Assembly (NCBI GenBank): GCA_937895435.1
Contig: CALAXT010000056.1
Coordinates: 1-64,000, forward strand
DNA length: 64,000 nucleotides
Direction: 5' to 3'
Source of the DNA: an uncultured Paracoccaceae bacterium
GTDB taxonomy: Bacteria > Pseudomonadota > Alphaproteobacteria > Rhodobacterales > Rhodobacteraceae
Part shown: piece by piece, positions 7,182 through 16,963 of the stretch
Layout: every line of letters starts with the position of its first letter
Numbering within the stretch: the stretch's first letter is position 1
Notes under the pieces: generated by a model
The model's input: only the letters and a program-made list of their open reading frames with translations
The model's database searches: none
Told to the model about the DNA's origin: nothing
Position numbers and translations under genes: made by a program

Positions 7182-8186
7182 ATGGTCTTTGATCTTGCAT
7201 TTATCTGGGCGGGTCTGATCGCCTTTGCCGTGCTGACCTATGTCGTGCTGGACGGGTTTGATTTGGGCGTGGGCATCCTGTTTCCCTTTGGCCGCAGCGA
7301 AAGCGACCGCAATGTTATGATGAATTCGATAGCCCCCGTGTGGGATGGGAATGAAACATGGCTGGTTCTGGGCGGTGGTGGGCTTTTTGCCGTATTTCCG
7401 TTGGCCTATGCTGTCGTAATGCCGGCGCTCTATATGCCAATTATTCTGATGCTGCTGGCACTGATTTTCCGCGGCGTGGCATTTGAATATCGCTGGCGCA
7501 CAGCGCGCTGGAAATGGGTATGGGATGTCGCGTTCTTTGGTGGATCACTGGTGGCAGCGTTTTCCCAAGGCATTGCGTTGGGTGCGTTGGTTCAAGGCAT
7601 CAAGGTCGTCAACCGTGCCTATGCTGGCGGATGGTGGGATTGGCTGACGCCGTTCTCCGTGCTGACAGGTGTTGCAGTTGTTGCAGGATATGCGTTGCTG
7701 GGGTCAACATGGCTGGTGCTGAAAACAACCGATCATTTGCAACGGCAGATGCGCAGTTACGCGTGGTTTTTGGCTGCAGCTACCCTCGGATTCATCGCCA
7801 TGGTCAGCTTGGCCACACCGTTTCAAGACCCAGTTTACTTTGATCGTTGGTTCAATCTTCCCGGCAGCGCATTTAGCTTTATGGTACCGATTTTGGTAGC
7901 TGTGGCCAGCTGGTTGCTTTTCACCGGGCTCAGCGACCAAAAGGACCTGCAACCATTTTTGTCCGCACTGGCACTGTTTGTGCTAAGCTTTGTTGGGATT
8001 GGTATCAGCTTTTACCCCAATATTGTGCCCCCCAGCCTGACCATTTGGCAGGCTGCAGCCCCCGATGAAAGCCTGCGGTTTGCCCTTGTTGGCACGGTTG
8101 TCTTGGTGCCGATCATTCTGATCTACACCGCCTATGCCTATTGGGTATTTCGCGGCAAGGTGCGCCCTGAAGATGGCTATCACTGA
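7182..8186 (+). CDS. cydB: Cytochrome bd-type quinol oxidase subunit II
   Basis: A 334-residue membrane protein with the CydB start FIWAGLIAFAVLTYVVLDGFDLGVGIL and the segment APVWDGNETWLVLGGGGLFA, both diagnostic. It forms the heterodimer with CydA. The gene begins 12 bases after cydA with AGGAG upstream and is followed after 30 bases by the tiny third-subunit gene, so the three form one operon. Confidence 0.95.
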   Translation: MVFDLAFIWAGLIAFAVLTYVVLDGFDLGVGILFPFGRSESDRNVMMNSIAPVWDGNETWLVLGGGGLFAVFPLAYAVVMPALYMPIILMLLALIFRGVAFEYRWRTARWKWVWDVAFFGGSLVAAFSQGIALGALVQGIKVVNRAYAGGWWDWLTPFSVLTGVAVVAGYALLGSTWLVLKTTDHLQRQMRSYAWFLAAATLGFIAMVSLATPFQDPVYFDRWFNLPGSAFSFMVPILVAVASWLLFTGLSDQKDLQPFLSALALFVLSFVGIGISFYPNIVPPSLTIWQAAAPDESLRFALVGTVVLVPIILIYTAYAYWVFRGKVRPEDGYH

Positions 8187-8216
8187 TCGTTGCGCCACAT
8201 CACAGCCGGGGGAGAT

Positions 8217-8309
8217 ATGAAAAAAATCATCTGGTTTGTGGCACTTTGGGTGGTGAGCGTTTTGGTGCTGGGGATCATTGCCATGGCAATTCGCACGGTG
8301 CTTTTGTAA
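8217..8309 (+). CDS. Small single-helix bd oxidase subunit, DUF2474/CydX-type
   Basis: A 30-codon ORF, MKKIIWFVALWVVSV at the start and MAIRTVLL at the end, preceded by GGGGGAG four bases before the ATG. It encodes one membrane helix with two lysines at the front and a short positive tail, the pattern of DUF2474/CydX/CioX proteins that stabilise bd oxidases. Position directly after cydB supports this. It is short enough to be missed by automatic gene calling. Confidence 0.8.
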   Translation: MKKIIWFVALWVVSVLVLGIIAMAIRTVLL

Positions 8310-8455
8310 CGCAGCACAGAACGCGCCTGCCCATCTCGTCACATTCGGGGCTGGCCCGCGCGCGGGGAATGTGGCATTAGGGGTGCCCTGTCGGATTTTT
8401 TCGGCCCGTTTTACCTGATTGCCCCTGCCAATCCCCGCCCCTGAAAGGGATCACC

Positions 8456-9505
8456 ATGCGCGCCACACGCTTTGCCTTTGCAATGGAAACCGCAGGGCTG
8501 GCCCTGCCCGAGTTGGGCGATATTGCCGTGTTCGCCCCAACCATGGGCGATGACCTGTCAGCGATGCCTGCCGCGCGCCTGCTGGTGATCACCGGGTTTA
8601 AACCAGATTATGATGCCTTTGCCGTACAGGGCCTGCGCGTGGCAATCACCGCACCCGAGCCTGCAGCCACACAGGCAGCACCGTCAACAGCTTTGGTCTG
8701 TTTGCCACGCGCCCGTGACCGGGCACGGCTGATGATTGCGCAGGCCAATGCCACAGTCGCCCCAGGGGGAATGGTGCTGGTTGATGGGCAAAAGACTGAC
8801 GGCGTTGATGGGATGCTGCGCGACTTGCGGGGCCGTGTCACGCTGGATGGCCCAGTCAGCAAAGCTCATGGCAAACTTGCATGGTTCATGGCGCAGCCCG
8901 GTCTTTTTCAGGATTGGGCCGCATTGGCCACCCCCCGGGTTCTTGCAGACGGCTTTCGAACGGCACCCGGCGTCTTTTCTGCAGATGGGCCCGACCCTGG
9001 GTCGGTGGCACTGGCGGCCGCACTTCCTGCCAAACTTGGGGGGCGCGTGGCCGATTTGGGCGCGGGTTGGGGGTTTTTATCGGCCGCCATTTTGGCGCGT
9101 GAAGGTGTGCGCAGCTTGCATCTGGTTGAGGCCGATCATGCCGCATTGACCGCCGCCCAAGAAAACATCACCGATCCCCGCGCCGTCTTTCACTGGGCCG
9201 ACGCAACCCGGTTTGTCCCACCACAAAAGCTGGACACCATCGTGATGAACCCGCCCTTTCATACCGGACGTGGCGCAGACCCTGAATTGGGTGTGGCCTT
9301 TATTCGTGCGGCAGCAGGCATGCTGACACCGGGGGGGGTGTTGTGGATGGTGGCCAATCGGCACTTGCCTTATGAGCGTGCGCTGGTGGGCCTGTTTCAA
9401 GAGGTATCAGACCAAGCCATGGGTGGGGCCTATAAAATCACCCGTGCGGCCCGCCCAATTGTGGCAGCAAAAACCACTGCCGCAAAGACTCGCGCCCGGC
9501 GCTGA
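8456..9505 (+). CDS. rsmC: Class I SAM methyltransferase, RsmC-like (16S rRNA guanine-N2)
   Basis: A 349-residue protein in two halves: an N-terminal degenerate domain (1-165) and a C-terminal Rossmann methyltransferase with VADLGAGWGFLSAAIL (motif I), the acidic LVEAD, and the catalytic MNPPFHTGRG, the NPPF motif of N2-guanine RNA methylases. The NPPFHxG form and two-domain layout match RsmC (m2G1207 of 16S rRNA); RlmG is the closest alternative. It follows the cyd operon by 146 bases and looks like an independent unit. Confidence 0.85.
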   Translation: MRATRFAFAMETAGLALPELGDIAVFAPTMGDDLSAMPAARLLVITGFKPDYDAFAVQGLRVAITAPEPAATQAAPSTALVCLPRARDRARLMIAQANATVAPGGMVLVDGQKTDGVDGMLRDLRGRVTLDGPVSKAHGKLAWFMAQPGLFQDWAALATPRVLADGFRTAPGVFSADGPDPGSVALAAALPAKLGGRVADLGAGWGFLSAAILAREGVRSLHLVEADHAALTAAQENITDPRAVFHWADATRFVPPQKLDTIVMNPPFHTGRGADPELGVAFIRAAAGMLTPGGVLWMVANRHLPYERALVGLFQEVSDQAMGGAYKITRAARPIVAAKTTAAKTRARR

Positions 9506-9564
9506 ACTGGCGTAATCTTATATCTGATTTGTCCTTGCCCCAAGCTGCTGCACAGGAATCCCGC

Positions 9565-10374
9565 ATGTCATTTTCCGTTTCAGGCAAATCCGTCATCGTG
9601 ACCGGGGCCGCGCATGGCGTGGGCCGGGCCATTGCGCGCCATTTTCTGGACCGTGGCGCAAATGTGATGTTTGCCGACATCGACGAAGACGCATTGGACG
9701 ATGAGGTGGGCGTTGAGGCCCGCGCCGAGGGGGCTGTGCGCTATTTTGCTGGCGATTTGCGCCAGAAACTGGCCGTGGCAAATCTGCTGTCCGCCACGAT
9801 CGACGCATTTGACCGCATTGATGTGCTGGTTAATGCCAGTCGGCAATTCGTCTGTTCTGAACCGCTGGACACTGATGCCGATGGCGTGGCGCAATTGTTG
9901 GATCAAAATTTGCTGACCAGCCTGCGGGTCAGCCAAATGGTTGCACGCCGGATGATCACTCAGGCAGAGCGTGCTGGCCAAAACGAAGGCATAACCGGAT
10001 CGATCATCAACCTGTCGTCGATCGCCGCGCGGCTGACGCAGCCGCAGCTGTTGGCTTATTCCATAAGCTGCGCCGCTGTCGAACAGATGACCCGCAGCCT
10101 GGCCGTGGCACTGGCACCGCGTCGCATCCGTGTAAACGCGGTAGCCTTTGGCAGCCTGCTCAGCGCCAGCTTGGTTGATGCCATGCGCGAACATGAAGAA
10201 TTCCGCGATACCATAATCGCCCACACTCCACTGGGGCGCATTGCCTCACCGGGTGAGTTGGCGGAAACTGTGCAATATCTGGCCAGTGACAGTTCGGCCT
10301 TTATCACAGGTCAGGTGCTGACGGTCGACGGCGGGCGATCACTGTTGGATCCGGTCGGTGTGCCTGCGCATTAA
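9565..10374 (+). CDS. SDR-family oxidoreductase
   Basis: A 269-residue short-chain dehydrogenase/reductase. The cofactor motif TGAAHGVGRAIA is at about residues 12-23, D36 of MFADID suggests NAD preference, and the C-terminal ITGQVLTVDGG is typical. The usual YxxxK site is altered: after INLSSIA the sequence reads LLAYSISCAAVEQM, where the usual lysine is replaced (YSISC), so catalytic competence is doubtful or changed. Start 9565 is chosen because AGGAA lies six bases upstream; the TTG at 9529 has no support. hemF follows 68 bases later; a functional link is unknown. Confidence 0.85.
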   Translation: MSFSVSGKSVIVTGAAHGVGRAIARHFLDRGANVMFADIDEDALDDEVGVEARAEGAVRYFAGDLRQKLAVANLLSATIDAFDRIDVLVNASRQFVCSEPLDTDADGVAQLLDQNLLTSLRVSQMVARRMITQAERAGQNEGITGSIINLSSIAARLTQPQLLAYSISCAAVEQMTRSLAVALAPRRIRVNAVAFGSLLSASLVDAMREHEEFRDTIIAHTPLGRIASPGELAETVQYLASDSSAFITGQVLTVDGGRSLLDPVGVPAH

Positions 10375-10442
10375 AAAATCACAGCTTGCAAGCCCGCCTC
10401 TGTGGCGCGAATGTATCGCCGTTAGATACCAAGGGGGCCACG

Positions 10443-11333
10443 ATGACCGAACTATTCGCTTCTGAAAAATCAACTGCACATGCGTGGTTTCGCAATTTGC
10501 GCGATCAAATTGTTGCGACATTTGAAGGCTTAGAGACCAGCCACACCACCGGCCCCCATGCCGATATGCCAGCAGGCCACTTTGATGTCAGCGAAACCAA
10601 ACGCCACTCTGACGACGGATCAGATGCTGGTGGCGGGTTAATGAGTGTGATGCGTGACGGGCGGGTGTTTGAGAAAATTGGGGTCAATGTCTCGCAGGTT
10701 CATGGATCGTTGGGCGCTCGCGCCCAAGCTGCGATGGCCGCCCGCGGTGTGCCCGGGATGGCTGAAGACCCAAGATTTTGGGCCGCAGGCATCAGCCTTG
10801 TCGCGCACATGCGCAACCCGCGCTGCCCTGCGGTGCATATGAACACCCGGATGTTCTGGACACCGCACGCTTGGTGGTTTGGCGGCGGATCTGACCTGAA
10901 CCCTTGTATTGAATATGCTGAAGACACCGCATTTTTTCACGATATCCAAAAACAGCATTGTGACCCGCATGGCCCAACCCGCTATGCGGAATATAAGGCG
11001 TGGGCCGACGAATACTTCTTTGTGCCACACCGCAATCGCGCGCGTGGCGTGGGTGGGATTTTCTTTGACGATTTGAACACGGGCGATTGGGCCGCTGATT
11101 TCGCCTTTACCCAAGACGTGGGACGGGCCTTTTTGCGCGCATTTGTGCCCCTGATCGAAAAGCGTCGGGGCGAAGAATATACCGATGCCGACCGTGACGC
11201 GCAGCTGATCCATCGTGGGCTTTATGCCGAATATAATCTGGTCTATGATCGTGGAACGAAATTCGGGCTGGAAACAGGCCATGATGCCAATGCGGTGCTT
11301 ATGAGCCTGCCACCCTTGGCAAAATGGGTCTAG
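10443..11333 (+). CDS. hemF: Oxygen-dependent coproporphyrinogen III oxidase
   Basis: A 296-residue soluble enzyme that oxidatively decarboxylates coproporphyrinogen III to protoporphyrinogen IX in haem synthesis. Diagnostic segments are GGGLMSVMRDGRVFEKIGVN, HMNTRMFWTPHAWWFGGG, the catalytic region FFDDLNTGDW and YNLVYDRGTKFGL. Length is normal for HemF. ATG at 10443 follows AAGGGGG; an upstream TTG is not needed. Confidence 0.96.
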   Translation: MTELFASEKSTAHAWFRNLRDQIVATFEGLETSHTTGPHADMPAGHFDVSETKRHSDDGSDAGGGLMSVMRDGRVFEKIGVNVSQVHGSLGARAQAAMAARGVPGMAEDPRFWAAGISLVAHMRNPRCPAVHMNTRMFWTPHAWWFGGGSDLNPCIEYAEDTAFFHDIQKQHCDPHGPTRYAEYKAWADEYFFVPHRNRARGVGGIFFDDLNTGDWAADFAFTQDVGRAFLRAFVPLIEKRRGEEYTDADRDAQLIHRGLYAEYNLVYDRGTKFGLETGHDANAVLMSLPPLAKWV

Positions 11334-11459
11334 GGCACAACAGGTCTGGCAGCGACCCGCGGGTTTACAGCAATATCTTGCGGTTTCTTTTATCAAGCTG
11401 TCTAATCGTGGGCGATGCACCGGCAAGCGCCCCCAAAATTAAGCGAGCACAGAGCATAC

Positions 11460-13421
11460 ATGGCCAATGATCTTTTGTCGGGCGACAGCGCCTCTAACGC
11501 CTATGACGCTTCGTCTATTGAAGTGCTTGAGGGGCTAGAGCCGGTGCGCAAGCGCCCGGGCATGTATGTTGGTGGCACCGACGAACGCGCGCTGCATCAT
11601 CTGGTGGCCGAGGTGCTGGACAACTCAATGGATGAGGCCGTCGCTGGCCACGCCAGCCGGATTGAGGTGGAACTGCACCCCGATTATTCCTTGACGATCC
11701 GCGATAATGGCCGGGGCATCCCCACAGACCCGCATCCAAAATTCCCTGATAAATCCGCCCTAGAGGTGATTTTTTGCACGCTGCATGCGGGTGGAAAGTT
11801 TTCTGGCAAAGCTTACCAGACGTCAGGCGGGTTGCATGGGGTGGGTGCCTCCGTGGTCAACGCGTTGTCAGACCACATGCGGGTCGAGGTTGCGCGCAAC
11901 CGCGAACTTTTTGCGCTGGAATTTTCGCGCGGCATCCCCCAAGGCGCGTTGCAAAAGGTGGGCCCTGCCCCCAACCGGCGTGGCACTTCGGTGACCTTTC
12001 ACCCTGACGCCCAGATTTTCGGCAGCCACCGCTTTAAACCCGCGCGGATCATGAACATGGTCCGCTCAAAGGCTTATTTGTTTTCTGGCGTCGAAATCCG
12101 TTGGAAATCGGCCCTGCCAGATGGCGACATGCCCCAAGAGGCAGTGTTTCACTTTCCCGGCGGCCTGGCCGATTATTTGGCTGAGCAATTATCTGGTCTT
12201 TCGACCTATGCTGATCGTGCCTTTGCTGGGCGTGTCAGTTTTTCTGAAAAATTTGGCGTGCCGGGACAGGTTGAATGGGCGATCAATTGGACGCCAAGTC
12301 GCGATGGTTTTATCGGCAGCTATTGCAATACCGTCCCCACGCCCGAGGGCGGCACCCATGAGGCTGGGTTTTGGGCTGCAATTTTGAAAGGCATCCGTGC
12401 CTACGGCGACCTGGTGAAAAACCGCAAGGCAGATCAGATCACCCGGGAAGACTTGGTGACCGGTGGCTGCGCTTTGGTATCATGCTTTATCGCCGAGCCA
12501 GAATTTGTTGGCCAAACCAAGGACAGGCTGGCCACCACCGAAGCCGCGCGTTTGGTTGAGGGCGCCGTGCGCGACCACTTCGACAACTGGCTGGCGGCTG
12601 ATACAAAATCAGCTGGGGCGATCTTAGATTTTCTGGTGCTGCGGGCAGAAGAGCGGCTGGCGCGGCGCGCAGAAAAAGAAACAGCCCGAAAAACGGCCAC
12701 GAAAAAGCTTCGCCTGCCCGGAAAACTGGTCGATTGTTCGGCCACTGCGCGTGAAGGCACCGAGCTGTTTATCGTCGAAGGCGATTCCGCCGGTGGCAGC
12801 GCCAAAATGGCACGGGATCGACGCTATCAGGCGCTTTTGCCGTTGCGCGGTAAAATTCTGAACGTTCTGGGGGCAGCCAGTGCCAAAATGGGGCAGAATT
12901 CAGAAATATCTGACCTGTGCCAAGCCTTGGGCGTAGGACTGGGCAGCAAGTTCAACATTGATGACCTGCGTTATGACAAAATCATCATCATGACCGATGC
13001 AGATGTTGATGGCGCGCACATTGCCAGCCTGTTGATGACATTTTTCTTTAGCCAAATGCGCCCGATGATTGACACCGGCCATCTTTATCTGGCCTGCCCA
13101 CCACTTTACCGTCTGACCCAAGGCGCCAAACGGCTTTATGTTTCAGACGATGCCGAAAAAGACCGGATGATGGCCACAGGTCTGGGCGGCAAAGGCAAAA
13201 TAGACGTGCAGCGCTTCAAAGGGCTTGGCGAAATGGATGCCAAGGATTTGAAAGATACCACGATGAATCCGCTCAGCCGTAAACTGATCCGTGTGACGAT
13301 CACCGAAGAGACCCCCGGCGAGACCGGTGATTTGGTTGAGCGCCTGATGGGCAAACGCCCTGAAATGCGCTTTCAATACATCCAAGAAAATGCGCAATTT
13401 GTCGAAGAGCTGGATGTTTAA
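11460..13421 (+). CDS. parE: DNA topoisomerase IV subunit B
   Basis: A 653-residue GHKL ATPase/TOPRIM protein. The ATPase motifs are EVLDNSMDEA, IRDNGRGIP and TSGGLHGVGASVVNALS; the TOPRIM motifs are LFIVEGDSAGGSA and IIMTDADVDGAHI; the C-terminus is QRFKGLGEMDAKDL. The length and the lack of an inserted domain fit ParE rather than GyrB, and gyrA with a GyrA box is elsewhere in the window. ParE works with ParC to decatenate daughter chromosomes. The start MANDLLSGDSASNAYD (11460) is taken from family practice; an in-frame ATG at 11415 is the alternative. Confidence 0.93.
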   Translation: MANDLLSGDSASNAYDASSIEVLEGLEPVRKRPGMYVGGTDERALHHLVAEVLDNSMDEAVAGHASRIEVELHPDYSLTIRDNGRGIPTDPHPKFPDKSALEVIFCTLHAGGKFSGKAYQTSGGLHGVGASVVNALSDHMRVEVARNRELFALEFSRGIPQGALQKVGPAPNRRGTSVTFHPDAQIFGSHRFKPARIMNMVRSKAYLFSGVEIRWKSALPDGDMPQEAVFHFPGGLADYLAEQLSGLSTYADRAFAGRVSFSEKFGVPGQVEWAINWTPSRDGFIGSYCNTVPTPEGGTHEAGFWAAILKGIRAYGDLVKNRKADQITREDLVTGGCALVSCFIAEPEFVGQTKDRLATTEAARLVEGAVRDHFDNWLAADTKSAGAILDFLVLRAEERLARRAEKETARKTATKKLRLPGKLVDCSATAREGTELFIVEGDSAGGSAKMARDRRYQALLPLRGKILNVLGAASAKMGQNSEISDLCQALGVGLGSKFNIDDLRYDKIIIMTDADVDGAHIASLLMTFFFSQMRPMIDTGHLYLACPPLYRLTQGAKRLYVSDDAEKDRMMATGLGGKGKIDVQRFKGLGEMDAKDLKDTTMNPLSRKLIRVTITEETPGETGDLVERLMGKRPEMRFQYIQENAQFVEELDV

Positions 13422-13624
13422 TACCATTTTACCCCCCACCCATTGACACCAGCAGTGGCTGGGCCTATTGGCCACTCTTCGGTTGGGATTACCTGATCGA
13501 TTATTGGTGTTGGTGGCCCCTGCAAGGGGATGCCTGTCGCCCCGGGGAAAAACCCCAGTGGGAAAGGACAACGCCCTTCACATTGCGCAGCATTCCGCCG
13601 CGCCACAATTGAGGGAGATCAGCC

Positions 13625-14245
13625 GTGACAAAACGCACGTCTGCCAAACACAAACTTGATCGCCGCATGGGCGAAAACATTTGGGGCCGCCCCAAATCCC
13701 CCGTGAATAAGCGCGAATACGGCCCCGGCCAGCACGGTCAGCGCCGCAAGAACAAATTGTCCGATTTCGGCACCCAGCTGCGTGCAAAGCAAAAGCTGAA
13801 GGGCTATTATGGCGATATCACTGAAAAAGTGTTCCGTCGCTTTTATGCCGAAGCTGAGCGTCAAAAAGGCGATACCGGTGAAAACCTCGTGGGTTTGCTG
13901 GAGCGCCGCTTGGACGCTGTGGTCTATCGTGCGAAATTCGTACCGACCGTCTTTGCTGCACGCCAGTTCGTGAACCACGGCCACGTGACCGTGAACGGCA
14001 AGCGCGTCAACATCGGTTCCTACCGCGTCAAAGAAGGCGACGTGATCGCCGTGCGCGACCGTTCAAAGCAGCTGGCCATCGTGCTGGAAGCTGTGGCTTT
14101 GGCAGAACGTGACGTGCCCGATTACATCGAGGTTGATCACTCAAAAATGACGGCGACCTATATTCGCCAGCCCAAGCTGAGCGATGTGCCATATCCGGTT
14201 GTTATGGAACCGAACTTGGTCGTCGAATATTACGCGAAAAACTGA
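13625..14245 (+). CDS. rpsD: 30S ribosomal protein S4
   Basis: A 206-residue S4 with the N-terminal [20 protein letters not shown] and the S4 RNA-binding fold around [12 protein letters not shown] and [17 protein letters not shown]4 nucleates 16S rRNA folding and in many bacteria represses its own translation. The start codon is GTG with GGGAGATC upstream. It stands alone here, outside the alpha operon, with a 203-base leader that contains several short hairpins and a strong terminator 24 bases after the stop. Confidence 0.97.
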   Translation: MTKRTSAKHKLDRRMGENIWGRPKSPVNKREYGPGQHGQRRKNKLSDFGTQLRAKQKLKGYYGDITEKVFRRFYAEAERQKGDTGENLVGLLERRLDAVVYRAKFVPTVFAARQFVNHGHVTVNGKRVNIGSYRVKEGDVIAVRDRSKQLAIVLEAVALAERDVPDYIEVDHSKMTATYIRQPKLSDVPYPVVMEPNLVVEYYAKN

Positions 14246-14268
14246 TCGCTCTGCCGATCATGCGACCC

Positions 14269-14297
14269 AAGGCCGCGCCCATCGGCGCGGCCTTTTT
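14269..14297 (+). terminator. Rho-independent terminator after rpsD
   Basis: GGCCGCGCC (14271-14279) pairs with GGCGCGGCC (14284-14292) around a 4-base loop, followed by TTTTT. It ends the rpsD transcript. Confidence 0.9.
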
Positions 14298-14345
14298 CAT
14301 TTCAAACGGCGCCTTTCGCGCCCTTTATCCAAGGGACCCAAGGAC

Positions 14346-15773
14346 ATGACACACACACAAAACATTCACGCAACCATCGACGGACCTTTGGTCATGATTG
14401 GTTTTGGTTCAATCGGGCGTGGAACCTTACCACTGATCGAACGCCATATCGGCTTTGATCGCGCCAACTTCACGATTGTTGAGCCCAGCGATGAATATGC
14501 AGCCCTGATGGCCGCCCATGGCATCCGCCACCACCAGGTGGCGTTGACCCAAGGAAACTATCGCCAGGTGATGGCTGATCTGTTTCCGGATGGGCGCGGG
14601 TTTTGTGTGAACCTGTCTGTCGACGTTGGGTCACTGGATATGATGGCGCTCTGTCAAGACTTGGGCGTTCTTTATGTCGATACCGTCATTGAACCTTGGC
14701 CGGGGTTTTACTTTGGCTCAGACATCCCCAATGCCGATCGCACCAATTACCCGTTGCGCGAAGAAATGCGGGCGCTGGCGGCCAAACATGTGGGCGGGCC
14801 AACCGCTGTGTCATGTTGTGGCGCAAATCCCGGAATGGTGTCTTGGCTGTTAAAAGAGGCGCTGTTGACGTTAGCGACCGATTTGGGCCACAGCATCGCC
14901 CCTGCCCCACAGACACAAGCAGCTTGGGCAAAGCTGATGTGTGATCTGGGCGTCAAAGGGGTACATATCGCCGAGCGTGATACCCAAATTTCCGCCCGCC
15001 CAAAACCGATGGGCACCTTTGTCAACACATGGTCTGTTGATGGCCTGCTGTCTGAGGGCTATCAACCTGCCGAACTGGGTTGGGGCAGCCATGAAAAGAC
15101 TCTGCCGCCGCTCGGGCACCGTTTTGAAACGGGCAGCCAGTGTGCCATCTGGATTGACCGCGCTGGTGCCGATACCCGCGTGCGCAGTTGGTGCCCGACG
15201 GCGGGCGCGCAGTATGGCTGGTTGGTCACGCATAACGAATCAATCTCAATCGCTGATTATTACACCCTTGGCGCAGGCGCTCAGCCCGACTTCCGTCCAA
15301 CGTGTCACTATGCCTATCATCCTTGCAATGACGCGGTCTTGTCGCTGCACGAAATCAACGGATCTGGCATGTTGCCGACAGAAAAGCACATTTTGACCGA
15401 GGATGAGATTGTATCGGGCGGTGATGATCTGGGCGTGTTGCTCTATGGCCATGCAAAGGGCGCTTTTTGGTATGGGTCACGGCTAAGCATTGAAGAAGCG
15501 CGCGCCAACGCACCCTATCAAAATGCCACTGGCATGCAGGTGACATCTGCAGTTTTGGCGGCCATTGTTTGGGCCGCGGAAAACCCTCAGGCGGGCATTG
15601 TCGAAGCTGATGAGATGGATCACGCCCGTTGTCTGGAAGTTCAGCGCCCCTACTTGGGCCGGGTTGAGGGGCATTACACGGATTGGACGCCGCTTGATCA
15701 TCGGCTCAACAGCTTTGCCGAAGCCCGCGATGACAGCGATCCTTGGCAATTCACGAACTTTTTGGCGGTCTGA
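14346..15773 (+). CDS. hss: Homospermidine synthase
   Basis: A 475-residue protein of the saccharopine-dehydrogenase-like fold. It opens with [18 protein letters not shown], an NAD-binding glycine motif, and continues with [14 protein letters not shown] and [18 protein letters not shown], characteristic of bacterial homospermidine synthase. The enzyme makes sym-homospermidine from putrescine (or putrescine and spermidine) with NAD. Start ATG 14346 has AAGGA upstream and follows the rpsD terminator by 48 bases. hisC begins 104 bases later. Homospermidine is a common polyamine in alphaproteobacteria, so the call fits the lineage. Confidence 0.93.
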   Translation: MTHTQNIHATIDGPLVMIGFGSIGRGTLPLIERHIGFDRANFTIVEPSDEYAALMAAHGIRHHQVALTQGNYRQVMADLFPDGRGFCVNLSVDVGSLDMMALCQDLGVLYVDTVIEPWPGFYFGSDIPNADRTNYPLREEMRALAAKHVGGPTAVSCCGANPGMVSWLLKEALLTLATDLGHSIAPAPQTQAAWAKLMCDLGVKGVHIAERDTQISARPKPMGTFVNTWSVDGLLSEGYQPAELGWGSHEKTLPPLGHRFETGSQCAIWIDRAGADTRVRSWCPTAGAQYGWLVTHNESISIADYYTLGAGAQPDFRPTCHYAYHPCNDAVLSLHEINGSGMLPTEKHILTEDEIVSGGDDLGVLLYGHAKGAFWYGSRLSIEEARANAPYQNATGMQVTSAVLAAIVWAAENPQAGIVEADEMDHARCLEVQRPYLGRVEGHYTDWTPLDHRLNSFAEARDDSDPWQFTNFLAV

Positions 15774-15877
15774 CCCTACCAAAGGCCTCTGATCTAGGCC
15801 GGGGCAGATCCATGCAATATCTTGCTGGAAATGCCCCGGGCTGCGGGATAAAAGCATCTGCGCATTGGAGGAAATCA

Positions 15878-16963
15878 ATGACACAGGCCATTCAACCACA
15901 ACCCGGTATTCTTGACATTGCACTCTATCAGGGGGGCAATGCCCATCTGCCGGGCCGCAGCGATGTGGTCAAACTGTCATCGAACGAAAACCCTTTTGGC
16001 GCCAGCCCCGTGGCGGTGGCGGCTTTTGGGCGCACCGCGCAAAGCCTGCACCGCTACCCATCAACCGATCACGCCGCATTGCGCACAGCTATTGCACAGG
16101 CGCATGGGCTTGATCCTGACTGCATCATCTGTGGCGTTGGGTCAGATGAAATCATTACCTTTCTGTGTCAGGCCTATGCAGGTCCGGGCGACGAGGTGCT
16201 TTATACCGAACATGGCTTCTTGATGTATCGCATCAGCGCCTTGGCAGCGGGGGCCACCCCAGTGCAAGCGCCCGAACGTGACCGCCATGCCGATGTTGAT
16301 GCCCTGCTGGCCGCAGTGACACCCCGCACGCGTCTGGTCTTTATTGCAAACCCCAACAACCCCACCGGCACGATGCTGCCCGAACCAGAAGTGCGGCGGC
16401 TGGCCGATGGGCTGCCCCCAACAGCTATTTTGGTTTTGGATGGCGCTTATGCCGAATATGTTTCGGGTTTTGATGGCGGCGCAGCCCTTGTTGCTGCGCG
16501 CGATAACATCGTTATGACCCGCACATTTTCCAAAATTTATGGGCTGGGCGGGTTGCGCGTAGGGTGGGGCTATGCCCCCCGTGCAATTATAGATGTGCTC
16601 AACAGAGTGCGCGGGCCGTTTAACCTGTCGACAACGCAGCTTGACACCGCAGCCGCCGCGGTGAGCGATCAAGATTTTGTCAACCATTGCCGCGATGAAA
16701 ACACCCGGCTGCGTGCGAAACTGGCCGATGGCTTGGCCGCGCTTGGCGTTCCATCAGACACGTCAGAGGGCAATTTTGTTTTGGCCCGCTTTGCCGATGC
16801 AGACACCGCCGTCGCCTGTGATCTGCACCTGCAAAATCACGGTTTGATCGTGCGACGCGTGGCCAGCTATAATCTGCCACACTGCTTGCGGATTACGGTG
16901 GGGGATGCGCCTGCCTGTGATCGGGTCTTGGAAGCGGTTGCAAGTTTCATGGGCCATGCGTGA
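15878..16963 (+). CDS. hisC: Histidinol-phosphate (or aromatic) aminotransferase
   Basis: A 361-residue fold-type I PLP enzyme. Visible motifs are [13 protein letters not shown], the cofactor region [25 protein letters not shown], and the PLP lysine in [19 protein letters not shown]. This is the HisC family; members also transaminate prephenate or aromatic keto acids. Its stop overlaps the start of tyrA (TGATG), the same hisC-tyrA coupling seen in Zymomonas-type clusters, which suggests a double role in histidine and in tyrosine/phenylalanine synthesis. GGAGGAAATCA precedes the ATG. Confidence 0.92.
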   Translation: MTQAIQPQPGILDIALYQGGNAHLPGRSDVVKLSSNENPFGASPVAVAAFGRTAQSLHRYPSTDHAALRTAIAQAHGLDPDCIICGVGSDEIITFLCQAYAGPGDEVLYTEHGFLMYRISALAAGATPVQAPERDRHADVDALLAAVTPRTRLVFIANPNNPTGTMLPEPEVRRLADGLPPTAILVLDGAYAEYVSGFDGGAALVAARDNIVMTRTFSKIYGLGGLRVGWGYAPRAIIDVLNRVRGPFNLSTTQLDTAAAAVSDQDFVNHCRDENTRLRAKLADGLAALGVPSDTSEGNFVLARFADADTAVACDLHLQNHGLIVRRVASYNLPHCLRITVGDAPACDRVLEAVASFMGHA

